NCBI RefSeq assembly: GCF_963678635.1
Contig: NC_087066.1
Span: 17,793,275-17,857,274 of the forward strand
Length of the DNA stretch: 64,000 bases
Source: Symsagittifera roscoffensis
Taxonomy: Eukaryota > Xenacoelomorpha > Acoela > Convolutidae
Direction: 5' to 3'
Positions 9,039 to 20,695 of this stretch are shown in pieces (within the stretch, counting starts at the first letter, position 1; each line of letters starts with the position of its first letter). The position numbers and the translations under genes are program-made. The notes beneath the pieces are model-generated. The model saw only the letters and a list, made by a program, of their open reading frames with translations. It made no database searches and was not told where the DNA came from.

Positions 9039-11450
9039 GAGTATTTAAGCACGTTAATGCTAATTTGCGCTCAATCTGGAAGGGTCTCGGGATTAGAGAA
9101 GAAGTCTGATCCGACAAGCAGGGCAAGGAGCGACAAGAAGGGCCTCAAGGACAACAGCAATCGACTGTTGGGTATCGTTAACAATTTTTGTATCCCTTTT
9201 GGTACAAAAAGTAGGATAGTAATCTGTGGGGGGCTCGACAGTGACTGCACTGTAGTGACCCTTTACCGAACTGCGATTTTCCGAGTTAAGCACTCTAATT
9301 CGGGTATTGAACAATGCCGGAGGGGTATAATATTACCAGTATTACTATTTATACAGCCTTATTAATACTCTTAAGCCGTTTTTCAGTGAAAAACACAGTA
9401 AGCAGACCGGTTTTTGGGGTCAAAATAGCGATAGTTTGACCCCCCAAAAGTCGCAATTTTTGAGATATCAATTTGTTTTGAAACGGATAAAAACGCAAAA
9501 TTACATCGTGACCGTACTAGTTCAATAGCTAGTACAGGTGAGTTTAGTTAAGAAGTGGTTGGAACTAATTGGGTAACAAAAACCGATTTTCTTTGATTTT
9601 TCAAAAAACGAAACGCTACAAAATTACTTTTTTTTTAATTTTTGAGTTAGGACAGTAAAAATTGTTGTCTGGACAACGTTCGCTAGTAAATCGACAGGTT
9701 TTAAAACCCGTTTGCCGATAACCTTCCGGATTACAGAGAAATTGATAGACCCTTCACGTTTTGTAATTTTTTTTGGAAAGCCCTTATACCCCTACCAAAG
9801 GGTAGTAACGGTTGAATAAGGCAAGTGTACGCTGTTTTAGACAAAAAGGGAGGGCTAAGGAACCCAGAAAATCAAAGTCGAGTCGAAACAAGGCTAGTTA
9901 CAAGACCCTTCACAGTTGAGTAGAATAGCAAAATAAGAGGCTTAGCTTCGATCCGGAAGGGTCTAGAGACGGAAAATACACCCTTCCTAGTTAGTTCCTA
10001 CAGCATAATAGCATCGGAGAACGTATCCGGTATGGTATCGGGTGAAAAATTTAAAAGTCTCGGAAGCGCTATTTTTACAAACTCGGAGTGGCCCCAATCC
10101 GGAAGGGTCCCAATTTTTGCCAATCCGGAGGGGTCCTATTTTGCCAATCCGGAAGGGTCCTTTTTTGCCAATCCGGAGGGGTCCTATTTTTTCCAATCCG
10201 GAGGGGTCCCAACTTTGCCAATCCGGAAGGGTCCTATTTTTGTCAATCCGGAGGGGTCTCATTTTTGCCAATCCGGTAGGGTCCTAATTTTGCCAATCCG
10301 GAGGGGTCCTGTTATTGCCAATCCGGAAGGGTCCTAATTTTGCCAAATCGGAAGGGTCGTATTATTGCCAATCCGGATGGGTCGTGTTTTCGCCAACCCG
10401 GAAGGGTCCTAATTTTGCCCATCCGGAAGGGTCCTGTTTTTGCCAATCCGGAAAGGTCCTATTTTTTGCCAATCCGGAGGGGTCCTGCTTTTGCCAATCC
10501 GGAAGGGTCCAATTTTGCCAATCCGGAGGGGTCCTAATTTTGCAAATCCGGAAAGGTACTAATTTTTGTCAAAACTTAAGCAGACAAAAGAAAAGTAAAT
10601 AGTAAAGAATATTAGGTTATTAAATTTCAGGCTAGAAACCAGTGACTGCACTGGTAACTTGCCTTTTATAGAAGAGTAGACTAAAACAAAACAGGTCTAA
10701 ACCCGGATATTCGCTACACTAAGCCTAACTTTAACAAGAGTTTGTCACTGATTTGTGTGGATTGAAACCAAATCGTTTTTCGGAAAAGTGATTGCCCTGA
10801 GGATTTTAGTAGGTCTAGCTCGGGCAATCCGAAGGCAGACAGGTAGCACAGGACTCGGTGGGTGCAATAGACGCCCACTTGCGAAAATTACTGCCTTCAA
10901 GATTTGTCTGTTTGGTGCAGCACCAAACAGGGAAAGCTTTTTCTTTAGAAACAAGTTTGACTTTTACATTGCGACTGAATAAAGTACAAAACACATATGT
11001 TTTTCATTGAAATTTTTTTATTTTCCTTCAATTTTGGTTTTACATCATTAATATCTGTTCTTGATTGGGTTGTGAGAACATTTTCTTTTATAAATTTCGA
11101 TATGATCAGACTGTGCTAGCTTCATATTTTACAACTAATAATCAATTTTTTGTAAATAAATTGTATACACGCTGCAGTGTGATAACATAGGAGGTTTGTG
11201 GTCACTATTTAAGTGAAATTTTTGGAATTTATTGTGATGTGTTATTATTATCAGTAGTCAAACAATAAGGACACTAGCAATCGAACTGAGTGTATAGGCA
11301 GTAAGAAGTGATAAATTGAAAATGAGTCTAGACAAGTCAAGGATACTCAAACTAAAAAATAGCTCTAGTAAATAAATACCAGAGAACATAGAAAGGCAAT
11401 GAGCGATCCTTTTGTGGAAAGGATCACACGAACACGGACCGACAAAGGGA
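9039..11450 (+). repeat. 2.4-kb tandem unit, copy 2
   Basis: Near-identical to 6646-9038 and directly adjoining it. The largest difference is an insertion of roughly 28 bp at about 9294-9321. It lies inside the 5S-rRNA-like stretch and restores a longer resemblance (GAGTTAAGCACTCTAATTCG). The copy ends at GACAAAGGGA (11441-11450), after which the gypsy leader and gag begin. A matching copy 3' of pol is not visible in the window. Confidence 0.9.
10095..10569 (+). repeat. 25-bp minisatellite in copy 2, about 19 units
   Basis: Same unit, order and approximate copy number as 7680-8157. Individual unit variants are shared position by position, so the array was duplicated as a block and did not expand independently. 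Confidence 0.95.
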
Positions 11451-11671
11451 AGAAAGTTTCAGGCGGAATGATTGAAACCAGGAGTCAAAAGTCCTCAGAA
11501 GGACAAAGGCAATTTTAGAGGTAGGTGTCCATCCGGAACCTGCCCTGGATGAGCACCGGGACGGACATTGACCGGAAAGGGAGAGGAAACAGAATATTGG
11601 CGAGTGAATCTACTCCCTTTGAACAATGACAAGATTTTGCCACTTCCATCGGGACTCTGGACCGATAAGAG

Positions 11672-12847
11672 ATGTCGGAACTGTCCGACATCTTTATTGA
11701 AAATGTGGCGACTACAAGATCACCTACAGACAACACTAGGATGCTTTGCGTGATGGAGAAAAAGGCAACGTCCTTATCGTTTTCAGGAAGAGTGAAAAAC
11801 ACTTTGGGAAACTTCTTTCCATTTACCATGGGAACGGGTACAGCCAATGAAGTAGAAACCCAGGAAGAGGAAAACTTGACTTCGGATCTAAAGTTAGCCT
11901 CAATAGTTCGACTCAGGAGAATGACGCATACACGATAGAGAGACTGGCTTCATGGGACAATTTGGTGTAGTGAGGACAATAAGCAAGACCACAATTGGAT
12001 CAGGCCAGTCAGGAGACTTTGTGACCATGACGAATTCGGAGATACGAACTGGGAAGAAAGAAACACAGGGCTATGTAACCCACCTGCGGATCAAGAAGTG
12101 GATCATGAGGTCGAAGCAGAGAGGCAGAGAATCAAGACCCGAGTCTCGACCAGCAACAAGCTACCTGAAACCGACAGAGTGACACCGCCACTTGTGGCGC
12201 CAATAGTGCCCAATGGAGCATCAATCGAAGACGCCTTGACCAATATAGTGGACAGCATAGGAGAACAGAATAAGCACATATCCTTAAGAATGAGTGAACT
12301 AGAAAGGGCTGTCCACGTCGAGAGAAAAAACTTGCGGGAAGAGATCAACCGCAACAGATAAGAAGTTAGCAGAAGCGAAAAGCGCATGAAGGAGAGAACG
12401 GATAAAGACTTGGCCAAGAACTTGTCACGAATAACGAGGGAAGCTGAGCAGAGAGCGTTACGGTTGAGAGATGACATGGACAAGTTGAGAATTCAACAAG
12501 AGCAGACTCTTGGGACTCTTGACACGAAGAGAGACGCGATGATGGAGAGGCGAACTCAGGCTATCATGGATAGGTTGGATGGGCTACTAGGCAGCAGCAG
12601 TGGATCGAGGAACGGGGAACCGAACTCGGGAGAACCCAGCAGGGAGCCGAGAGTGAACTTCAATGAACAACCGAATAGGAGAAGGACACATGGATCCACT
12701 AGAGCTAGAGGAAGAGGCAGTTCATCCAGCTATACCACAGGGGAGAAAAAGCCACGGGGCCCAAACATCAGAGGAAGCTCAACTGGCAACAGACCGACTT
12801 CAAACGAACGACCGACTCAAGATACACATGCGAGGGGGGAGATGTGA
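11672..12847 (+). pseudogene. gag, N-terminal coiled-coil part
   Basis: One reading frame runs from ATG 11672 to a stop at 12845-12847, interrupted by TAG 11936-11938 and TAA 12359-12361. The segment after 12098 is rich in Glu, Arg and Leu with heptad-like spacing, for example NLSRITREAEQRALRLRDDM, suggesting a coiled coil that could multimerise Gag. A Gly/Ser/Arg-rich tail follows. The true gag frame shifts into another frame near 12840. Confidence 0.6.
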
Positions 12848-13486
12848 TTCCAGGAACTGGAGTCATGCGAATCAAGGAAGAAGTCACCCCAGCGATTCGG
12901 ACAGGAGGGAAAAGCCAGAACCTCTCTCAGGGGGCAATGATGCTCAAGCGGGGCATTCAAGGGACGCTACAACAATGGCCACAGCCTTTGAACCTCTGAA
13001 CAGGTCCTTGGAACTATCCCTAACGAGGTTGTCTAGAACCAATGAAGGCAGTGAAAAGTCCAGAAGGGTTTTTAAGAAACCAAGATGCTACAAAGATGAA
13101 TCTGATGGCTGCCTTGATACCTGGATAGAGGTAATGAAACTGAATTTTGAAGAGGAAGACATGTCAGAAATACAAGAAAGCAGTGCTCTCACTAGTAACC
13201 TGGAAGGGACAGCCCTAAACTGTGTGATGGCCAAAAAGCAATACCAGCGGGACACTGCTGAGAAGATCTTTGAATTCTTGTTAAATCGTTTTGGCTCAGG
13301 GGTGCAAAGACACCAAGCAATGATACGCTTCGAGAACGGAAGCAACGTGAAGACGAGACAATAGACAAGTTTCTAGACGATTGGGAGACGCTGAGAAGGC
13401 GTAGCCAAACCGACGAGTCGAATAGAAGGATGAACCTGGCAGTAGCCTCAAAATTCATCGATGGTGTGATGAATGATGAGCTTTGA
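12663..13486 (+). pseudogene. gag, capsid-like part
   Basis: The frame used from about 12840 contains DESDGCLDTWIEVMKLNFEE, a conserved start of gypsy capsid regions, and continues to 13364. After a frameshift near 13340 the capsid continues in another frame with DETIDKFLDDWETLRRR, ending at TGA 13484-13486. Capsid assembly is the known role. The frameshift and stop make it non-functional here. A fragment related to the DTWIEVMK segment recurs at about 31540-31610. Confidence 0.65.
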
Positions 13487-13539
13487 ACGATGTTAGGACG
13501 CTTTCAGCTAAAGCGCCAACACCGGAGGAGTTGAGACTA

Positions 13540-14256
13540 AAGTAAAAAGAATGTCTCCATCGAGATACAAAAACATTTATGGCAATTATAACAACGGACC
13601 AGCAAACCAAGGTAACAACTGGTACAAACCAAGGGACGCCCTTGTGCAAAATGCAGTTCAACGGACCATCATGTGTCAGCATGCCCAACCTACAACAGGG
13701 CATGAAAGCAATAGGCTTTAGACTCGAGGATGAAGATGCGTCACTGGTCGATCATGAAGATTTCATGAGAGGAGTAATTGCGAAATTCGGCCCAAGGTGT
13801 TTCTTTTGTAACTTGGAAGGTCATTTTAAATCGGATTGTCCACAATTTTGGGATGCTGTGGCAGCCATCAAGCATTCAAGGCATGAGGAAACTTTATCGG
13901 GTTTGAAAGCCAGCAAGGCTTGCCTGCTGAGTGAAGCGGAAGCAAGCAGAAAGGAAAAACCGCAAGAGCTGACAACGAAGAAGATGCAGACAGTAACGGA
14001 AGAGATACGTGAATCGGAACCGGTGAGTGCGGCGGATGACTTCAAGATCGACTATAGGGCAGCCGCGAGAGATGCTTTAAACAGATTCCAGCAGGAGTTG
14101 ATGACGGAGGAGATCGAACAAAAAGTGAAGCTCGAACTAGATAATGAGAAAATTCGGGAAAAGCTAAATGCCTTCGAGGCATCAGAAGTTGAAGAAACGA
14201 AAGCACCAAGAAGTTTGAGCATGAAACTTAAGTTGATCTCTGGGCAGACGTTCTGA
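13540..14256 (+). pseudogene. gag nucleocapsid with two CCHC zinc knuckles
   Basis: A first knuckle, CAKCSSTDHHVSAC, is readable at 13643-13684. A second, CFFCNLEGHFKSDC, lies at about 13801-13842 in a different frame. Both fit C-x2-C-x4-H-x4-C, the RNA-binding signature of retroelement nucleocapsids. A Lys/Glu-rich segment follows. The frame ends at TGA 14254-14256 but the same frame continues into the protease region. Confidence 0.75.
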
Positions 14257-14913
14257 ATGGTGCCACCAGAAAGCAGAATACACTCGATAAGTTCAGTTGC
14301 GGGACATCAGGTGATCAGGAACCTAAATGAACCCTCAGAGTTCACTATGATGCATTTAGACACATATGCAGATTATCTGAGACAGGTAGAGCCACGCATT
14401 GTGTCGAGAGCTGTACGAGCGTTGTTGACAACGGGTGGCCCTCGAACAAAGAGACTCCACGGGCGCTACGTGGAAGTCTATGGACCCTATCAAGTGATGT
14501 TGAACGTTGACGGGATAAGTATTTACACTAGGACCTACGTAACAACAGATAGCAACCAAATGTGGCAGATCTATTTGGGTCAAGATGAACATAAGGTCAG
14601 CAGAATTGGCCATGATGCCATGATGGAGCAAGATGCAGTACACATAGGGTATGAGGCAGATGCGACTGCACATCTGCTAGATACCAATCGGAAGAAAATT
14701 GGAGTAACAGGACTACTGGAAACAGAAGCAGTGGTAAGCGTGATGCCAATAAAGACTTGGGAAAGAATAGGCTTCACGACGGACGATCTAATTCGAACGA
14801 ATCTCAGATTGGCGGCAGCCAACTGCGGAGCAATCTACGTGGCCGGAAGGACACCAATAACGGTCCCTCACATGGGAGGACGCGATCTTTTGGATGAGCT
14901 TCCTGGTGGTTGA
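14257..14913 (+). pseudogene. Aspartic protease (retropepsin-like), catalytic motif lost
   Basis: This continues the gag frame after a TGA. The pattern GLLETEAVVSVMPIKTWERIG aligns in position with the retropepsin active-site segment, but the expected Asp-Thr-Gly-Ala reads Glu-Thr-Glu-Ala, so the catalytic aspartate is replaced. The second hydrophobic element, RLAAANCGAIYVAGRTPI, follows as expected. The frame shifts near 14895, and the end of the protease domain continues in the next ORF. Cleavage of Gag-Pol is the family role; this copy should be inactive. Confidence 0.7.
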
Positions 14914-15850
14914 GAATTTAGACGATTCAGACCGATTCATCCCGGGCCGTGATTTTGTCCGGAACTTCGATGTGATGATTGACTTGAACAACGGTCTAAT
15001 AGGGATTAGAAACACAGACTGGAAACATGTTAAAAAACCAATTATTAGAATAATAACAGATGAAAACAAGGTACCAATCTTTTTAGATAGAAAGATAAAA
15101 CTACAGCCGGGACAGGCTGTAATAGCAACTTTTAGAATGAGAAACTTAAATTCGTTAAATTATAGTAAACAAGTTTGTTTGGTACCCAACCCAAATAGTC
15201 AAAGCTCAGTGATTTTAGGCCGGAGTTTTTCCGTAACACGAAACTGGCTCTGTGCCAGTCTGTTGTTGAACACACTAGAAGCTACGGTTACAATCCAGCG
15301 TGGAAAGAAACTTAGTTACGCTTTGCCGATGAAAACCGACTATGAGGAGACACAAGTCTTGAAGAGATATAATGTGAAAGACTGCCCGAATCATGCTGAT
15401 AAGGATAAACTTTCAAAGAGAATTGATGAATTTAAATCTATTGATAAACTGTTTTCAATGAATTCCGAAACAGATGACAGCTTGTCGAGCTGCTCGAATT
15501 TTTCGGAAGATCCCTCGTCATACGAACTGGAATCCGACAAACCAGTTTTGCCGGTGATAGAACACTTGAGAGGCAAAATAGGTGAGGGAGATTTTGAGTC
15601 ACTAGGGGCGGTTTTAAGTTGGAATGCGGACGTGTTTTCAAAACATAAGGCGGACTTCGGCTGCTGCAACTTCGTCGAACACGAAATAGAAATAGAAGAA
15701 GGCGCCGTTCCTCTAAGGGAAGGCGCAAGGAGAACGACGCCTCATAAATTGGAAGCGTGCCGAGCGGAAGTAGAAATGTTGCTCGAATACGACATGATAG
15801 AACCCTCGAAATTACCTTGGGCGTGCGGGATACTCATGGCCAAGAATTAG
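14894..15850 (+). pseudogene. Protease C-terminus, connector and start of RT
   Basis: After the frameshift the polyprotein continues as FLVVENLDDSDRFIPGRDFV (protease end), followed by a long connector. It then enters the RT fingers with EACRAEVEMLLEYDMIEPSK and WACGILMAKN. It stops at TAG 15848-15850. The RT resumes at once in another frame with GGQFRFCCDFRYLN, so a small indel lies at about 15845. Confidence 0.75.
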
Positions 15851-16239
15851 GGGGGCAGTTCAGGTTCTGTTGCGACTTTCGTTACCTGAACGCAGTAACA
15901 ATGAAAGATGCGTATCCGATACCGCGAATAGACGAGAGCCTCTCGAAACTTGGTGACGCCAAGTTCTTCACCACACTGGACTTGGGTTCCGCCTTCTGGC
16001 AGGTCCCTCTGCGGAAAAAGGACAGAGAAAAGATCGGATTTGCATGTGAATTGGGGTTGTACCATTGGAAGAGTATGCCCTTTGGCATGTGCAACGCCAC
16101 GACCCTTTTTCAAAGACTGATGGCTCAGGCTCTGACCAGAGTGACGAAGAATTACGGGAACTTTGTGATGTGTTACGTGGATGACGTGGTCATAGCAACA
16201 CCCACCGTGGAAGACCTTATTCATCGGCTCGCTGAGTGA
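15757..16239 (+). pseudogene. Gypsy reverse transcriptase, palm with YVDD
   Basis: From about 15848 this frame gives RFCCDFRYLNAVTMKDAYPI, then FTTLDLGSAFWQVPL (motif A aspartate), SMPFGMCNATTLFQRLM (motif B) and CYVDDVVIATP (motif C). These are typical Ty3/gypsy RT blocks. At 16237 the RT breaks abruptly into a copy of the element's own 3' region. The last roughly 92 bp before the break are repeated after the insertion. Confidence 0.85.
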
Positions 16240-16645
16240 CAGGACAAGACTCACGAATAAATACAATCCTTACGGAGATGACTTCATAGTGGATAGAATA
16301 GGTGTGAAGAAGATAGTGGAAGAATTGGTGGGTGTAGAAGAAATAACCGTGTCGCAAGACATCGACATAGTCAAGGACTGCAATGAGGAGTGGATCGATG
16401 ACCGGTCTAAGCCCGCCGTAGATTTCGACGACGAGCAACAGCAATCCTGCGAACAAGACTTGACGAATCTGCGTATCTTGGAATGTCTGAAAGAAATTTT
16501 GTCGGACCCAGAGAAGACTAGTGCCACGATTCAAGATGTAGACCGTGAGAGCATGAAAACAAAAAAAAACGAGAGGGATGATTCTTCCTGGGCTGCCCAG
16601 GAAGAGCAATTACTCATTCCTGCCTCCAACTTTGGTTTATTATCC
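16237..16645 (+). repeat. Copy of the element's 3' region inserted inside RT
   Basis: 16237-16645 is near-identical to 20213-20626, which lies 4 kb downstream in the same element. At the left junction RT sequence ending in GAG joins TGACAGGACAAGACTC, and the source also has GAG before that string. At the right junction TATCCGGT joins GACGAAGAATTACGGG. RT sequence 16140-16236 is then repeated as 16646-16742. Short microhomology at both joins and the repeated flank look like template switching during reverse transcription, or a misassembly. Confidence 0.9.
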
Positions 16646-17894
16646 GGTGACGAAGAATTACGGGAACTTTGTGATGTGTTACGTGGATGACGTGGTCATA
16701 GCAACACCCACCGTGGAAGACCTTATTCATCGGCTCGCTGAGGTCTTTGGCTGCATGAAAAGAGCAGGCTTGAAATGCAAACCATCGAAATGCCAAATCC
16801 TTAGGGATTCAATCAAATATCTGGGAAGAATGGTGTACAGGCATGGCGTGAGGACGGACTCGGAAGCAGTGGAGGCTGTGTTGACATGGAAGGCTCCCAG
16901 AACGGACACACAACTCATGAGCTTCCTAGAGTTTGCCAATTATTACATTGAGTTCATAAAAGGATACGCAGACAAGTTGTATCCCATGCAGAATCTGATG
17001 CGCAACAAAGGAAAGAAGTTCGAAGGAAACGAAGAAGCTCAAACTGCCTTCGAGAACATAAAGCGGGAGTTGTTTGAGGCGCCAGTGCTAGGCATGCCTA
17101 CAGAGAAGGGCATGTATGTTCTTGACACAGTTGCATCAGTAGTAGCCATCTCACGAATAATGCATCAGGAGCAGGAATGGAATGGAAGAACAGTTCTCCG
17201 TCCCATTGCATATGGCAGTAAAGTGCTAAGTGACACTGAAACGAAGTATGGTGCACCGAAAGCAGAAATTTTTGCAGTAGTCACATTCGTGGAAAAGTAC
17301 CGTGCTTACCTGGTGAGCGCTCCCTTTAAGTTACGCGTAGTCAACAGAGCGTTATCCTGGTTGAAGACGTACTCGATGGACCAGAATTATATTGGTAGAT
17401 GGATAGTAAGATTAGATGGCTACCACATGATAATCGAGCACAGGATGCGTGATAAACACCACAATGCTGACAGCCTCAGCAAGAAGACTGAGTTTTATGA
17501 AAGATGTGAACAGAAGCAAGCCAATCAGGCGGAAATCAAGAAAGGGTTCTCGTTTCTGAACAAAGAAACTTATGAAGCGCTTCCCTTGTCGAGGTGGTTA
17601 GACAAGTCTGGATATCCAAACCCAGGACATCCTGATATACCCGTAGAGAAATCAGCTGAAAAAAGGATTCTATCCAAGAAGGACCCGGTGCCCTTGGATC
17701 TGTTGCTGCGCTCAAACCTGGTCCAACAGGAACTCTCTCGCATGATCAAAAACAGCCTCTCATTATTAGATAAAACGGTGAAGGTCACACCGCAAGCGAT
17801 GCGGATGCTAGATAGATTGTTGGAGAGAGAAGTAACTAGAGATTACCCCGAGTGGGCAGCAGCCATGGCATCACTGATGTCAGTGAAAAGGTGA
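16646..17894 (+). pseudogene. RT thumb and RNase H
   Basis: The frame restarts with the repeated YVDD segment and continues through GCMKRAGLKCKPSKCQILRD, AVLTWKAPRTDTQLMSFLEF and a connection region to the RNase H domain. There, the expected Asp in the first RNase H block reads Val (VLDTVASVVAIS). The later Asp that usually precedes an Asn/His-x-Ala-Leu motif also reads Val (RVVNRALSWL). The Glu in KAEIFAVV is present. RNase H would remove template RNA; two lost acidic residues indicate an inactive copy. Confidence 0.8.
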
Positions 17895-18969
17895 AGATCA
17901 TGCCGTCAAGACGACAACACAAGGGAAATGAAAAGGATTGTAGAACAATAGTTCAGCAACTAGTGTCCTCGATACCCCCAAGACGTTTTAACAGGTACTT
18001 CATACAAACGGAAAGAACAGGAGAACGGTTCACTAAAGAAAGCCGTTACTTTTGAAGACCAGGATAAAGAAGGCGAAGAGGTTGTACGAAACCTGGCGCA
18101 AGATTATTTGTCCGGGGAGAAGTACGGTGATGAGAGCAGGCGAGTGATGGAGCAGGCGAGTTATTTGTACGGCGATGAGAGCAGGTGAGTTCAGGAACAA
18201 AATCTGGGACTACAAAGTTTATCCGGGGAGTCTGATGTGGAAGAGAATGTTCTTGATGAAGAACAGGACTGGAGGATAAAATTTTGTCCGGGGAGTTCAC
18301 ATAGATAAACAGAACATACAAAACTGATCCGGAAAAAGGAATGTGCTCCATCGCAGACTCTTCAATTGATGACAACTCCCAGAACTAAGGAATCGACACC
18401 TACTCAGAAACTCGAGCTCAGGATCGGAATTGTCAGAGCTAGCGAACCATACACTACTAGTGGAGACTCGAGCAAGAGATCTAGACAGGGAGATATTTCA
18501 AGACCCTGACAGTGATCGCTACCTCATAGCAAGCGAAAGAGTCTTCGACAACGCAGCGGATGACCTGGAAACAATAGCGGTTTCGAAACGTTCGATATGT
18601 TTGTTGCCACAAAAAGAGGTAGTCAGGACTGATCTTCAACCGTTCAGACAAGAAACTCAGCCATTGGCGAAGATTTGGTGCGTTAAGCTGAATAGTCAAA
18701 TGAGGGTAATGAAGACGTACTTGAAGGCGAGATACAGACTCTCGGACTTCCTAAGAGCGCAGAGAAATGACCGCATGACGAGCAACCTGAAAAGTGGATC
18801 AAAAATGGAACTCTGGACAAAGGTGACCTAGAGGAAGACAGTTACCCTATTCTGAGACAGTACTTTATGCAGAAAGAGGGAAGGTTTTATCTGAACAAGG
18901 ACGGGAAGAGAAGAGGAGAAGACAAAGTTCTGTACAAATAGAACGCCGCAACTCTATCACACAGAACTT
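17895..18969 (+). pseudogene. pol linker between RNase H and integrase, fragmented
   Basis: Short pieces of frame (for example 18430-18831) are rich in charged residues. Repeats of TTTGTCCGGGGAG or close variants occur at about 18108, 18221 and 18284, suggesting local expansion. I cannot assign a domain. It fills the space between RNase H and integrase in the element. Confidence 0.5.
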
Positions 18970-19613
18970 TTATTCAGGTCGCATAATTAGATCGGCCATC
19001 AGGGAATCGACAAAGTATATCAGGGGATTTTGAAGCGCTTTGAGTGGCCTGGAAGTCATAAGGCATGCCAGAAGTGGGTAACAGCATCTCTGTCATGCCA
19101 ACAGGTCGAGGATTCAAGGAAATTGCGATTTCCCGTGCAGTCGATCGAGTCATCTGAATTCAACGAGGTGGTGCAGATTGACCATCAGAAAATATGCATG
19201 ACAGATAGTGGCTATAATCAGGTCTTTGTCATGATAGACCACTTCACGAGGTATGCAGAGGCCGTGCCCTGCATAACTGCTTCATTAGAAGAGACATGCG
19301 ATCAACTAATCAATACGTGGGTAGCTAGACATGGTTTCCGATGACGTTTCATTAGGATAACGGAACAGCTTTCGTAGAAGAACTCACGACATACCATCCC
19401 TAGACGAATGGTTTAGTGAAAAGGCAAAATCGGACCTTGGTGTCGATGCTGAGGTTATATTGTTCCAGATACATGACCGATTGGGACAGATACCTTCCAC
19501 AGGTGATGGGAGCTTACAACAGCACGCAACACTCCATCACCGGAGTTAGTCCACACATGATGTTAACCGGACACGGGAAGTCTTTGCCCTTGACTTTCTT
19601 TTAGCCAGAGTAT
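18970..19613 (+). pseudogene. Integrase: zinc-binding and catalytic core, broken
   Basis: GHQGIDKVYQGILKRFEWPG and then WVTASLSCQQ correspond to the His-His-Cys-Cys zinc domain, with one Cys reading Ser. The core has VVQIDHQKICMTDSG and VMIDHFTRYAEAVP. A stop follows, then DNGTAFVEEL at about 19357, a second stop, and TNGLVKRQNRTL, where the third acidic residue of the DDE triad is expected but Lys is read. Fewer residues than usual separate the second Asp block from YHP, so an internal deletion is likely. Integration is the family role; this copy is dead. Confidence 0.8.
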
Positions 19614-20670
19614 GAGGGGAAGAAAACATCAGAACAAGTCTACGTAAGGGATGTGATTAGACGTCAACAAGAACTAAACGACTTTTTTAGACGGAACACT
19701 CAGCAGGCACAGGCAAGGCAGAGGAAAAGGCTTCGATTAAAAAGCAGCTGGTGCAAAAGCTTACTCGGTAGGAGACTACGTATGGGTATTTCAAAACGTT
19801 ATACCACCGAAAGGAACAAAAAAGCTCCTAAAAAAGTTGAGGGGACCCTTCATGATTATGCAAGTGCACCAGGAGGGACGTTTTTACAGACTGAGTGACG
19901 CTCACGACGAAAACATTAAGCCACACAACCCGTCGACGGAAGACTGTTGTATACCTGCAGGCATGGAAGAAGGGTATTATCTGATGATGGACCCTGTCTG
20001 TGAGGTCAAAGAGAAGGGCACAAGGGGAAAGAATGATGGGAATGAGGTCGTAGAGGAAGGATCAAGTCCACCATTGGACCTGGATCCCAACGAGGTGATT
20101 GAAGCAGATGAAGAAACCTTACCCTGCGCAGAAGAGGACTGACAAGATCCCGACCAGATAGAGGTCCCCGAGAATTTGGAACCAGATTTTCCGTTTACGA
20201 TACAGACTCGACAGAGTGACAGGACAAGACTCACGAATAAATACAATCCTTACGGAGATGACTTCATAGTGGATAGAATAGGTGTGAAGAAGATAGTGGA
20301 AGAATTGGTGGGTGTAGAAGAAATAACCGTGTCGCAAGACATCGACATAGTCAAGGACTGCAATGAGGAGTGGATCGATGACCGGTCTAAGCCCGCCGTA
20401 GATTTCGACGACGAGCAACAGCAATCCTGCGAACAAGACTTGACGAATCTGCGTATCTTGGAATGTCTGAAAGAAATTTTGTCGGACCCAGAGAAGACTA
20501 GTGCCACGATTCAAGATGTAGACCGTGAGAGCATGAAAACAAAAAAAACGAAAGGGATGATTCTTCCTGGGCTGCCCAGGAAGAGCAATTACTCATTCCT
20601 GCCTCCAACTTTGGTTTATTATCCGGTATGCAATCGACGGGGACGTCGATGGATTTTTTTGTCCGGGTAG
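19614..20670 (+). pseudogene. Integrase C-terminal GPF region and pol tail
   Basis: After a TAG, segments in shifting frames read VRDVIRRQQELNDFFRRNTQ and RGPFMIMQVHQEGRFYRLSD, which match the GPY/F-type C-terminal part of gypsy integrases. A strongly acidic tail follows (for example NEVIEADEETLPCAEED and FDDEQQQSCEQDLTNLR). 20213-20626 is the source of the copy found inside RT. The tail ends near 20670. Confidence 0.65.
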
Positions 20671-20695
20671 TGGGGCTAGGACTTACCCACACTGA

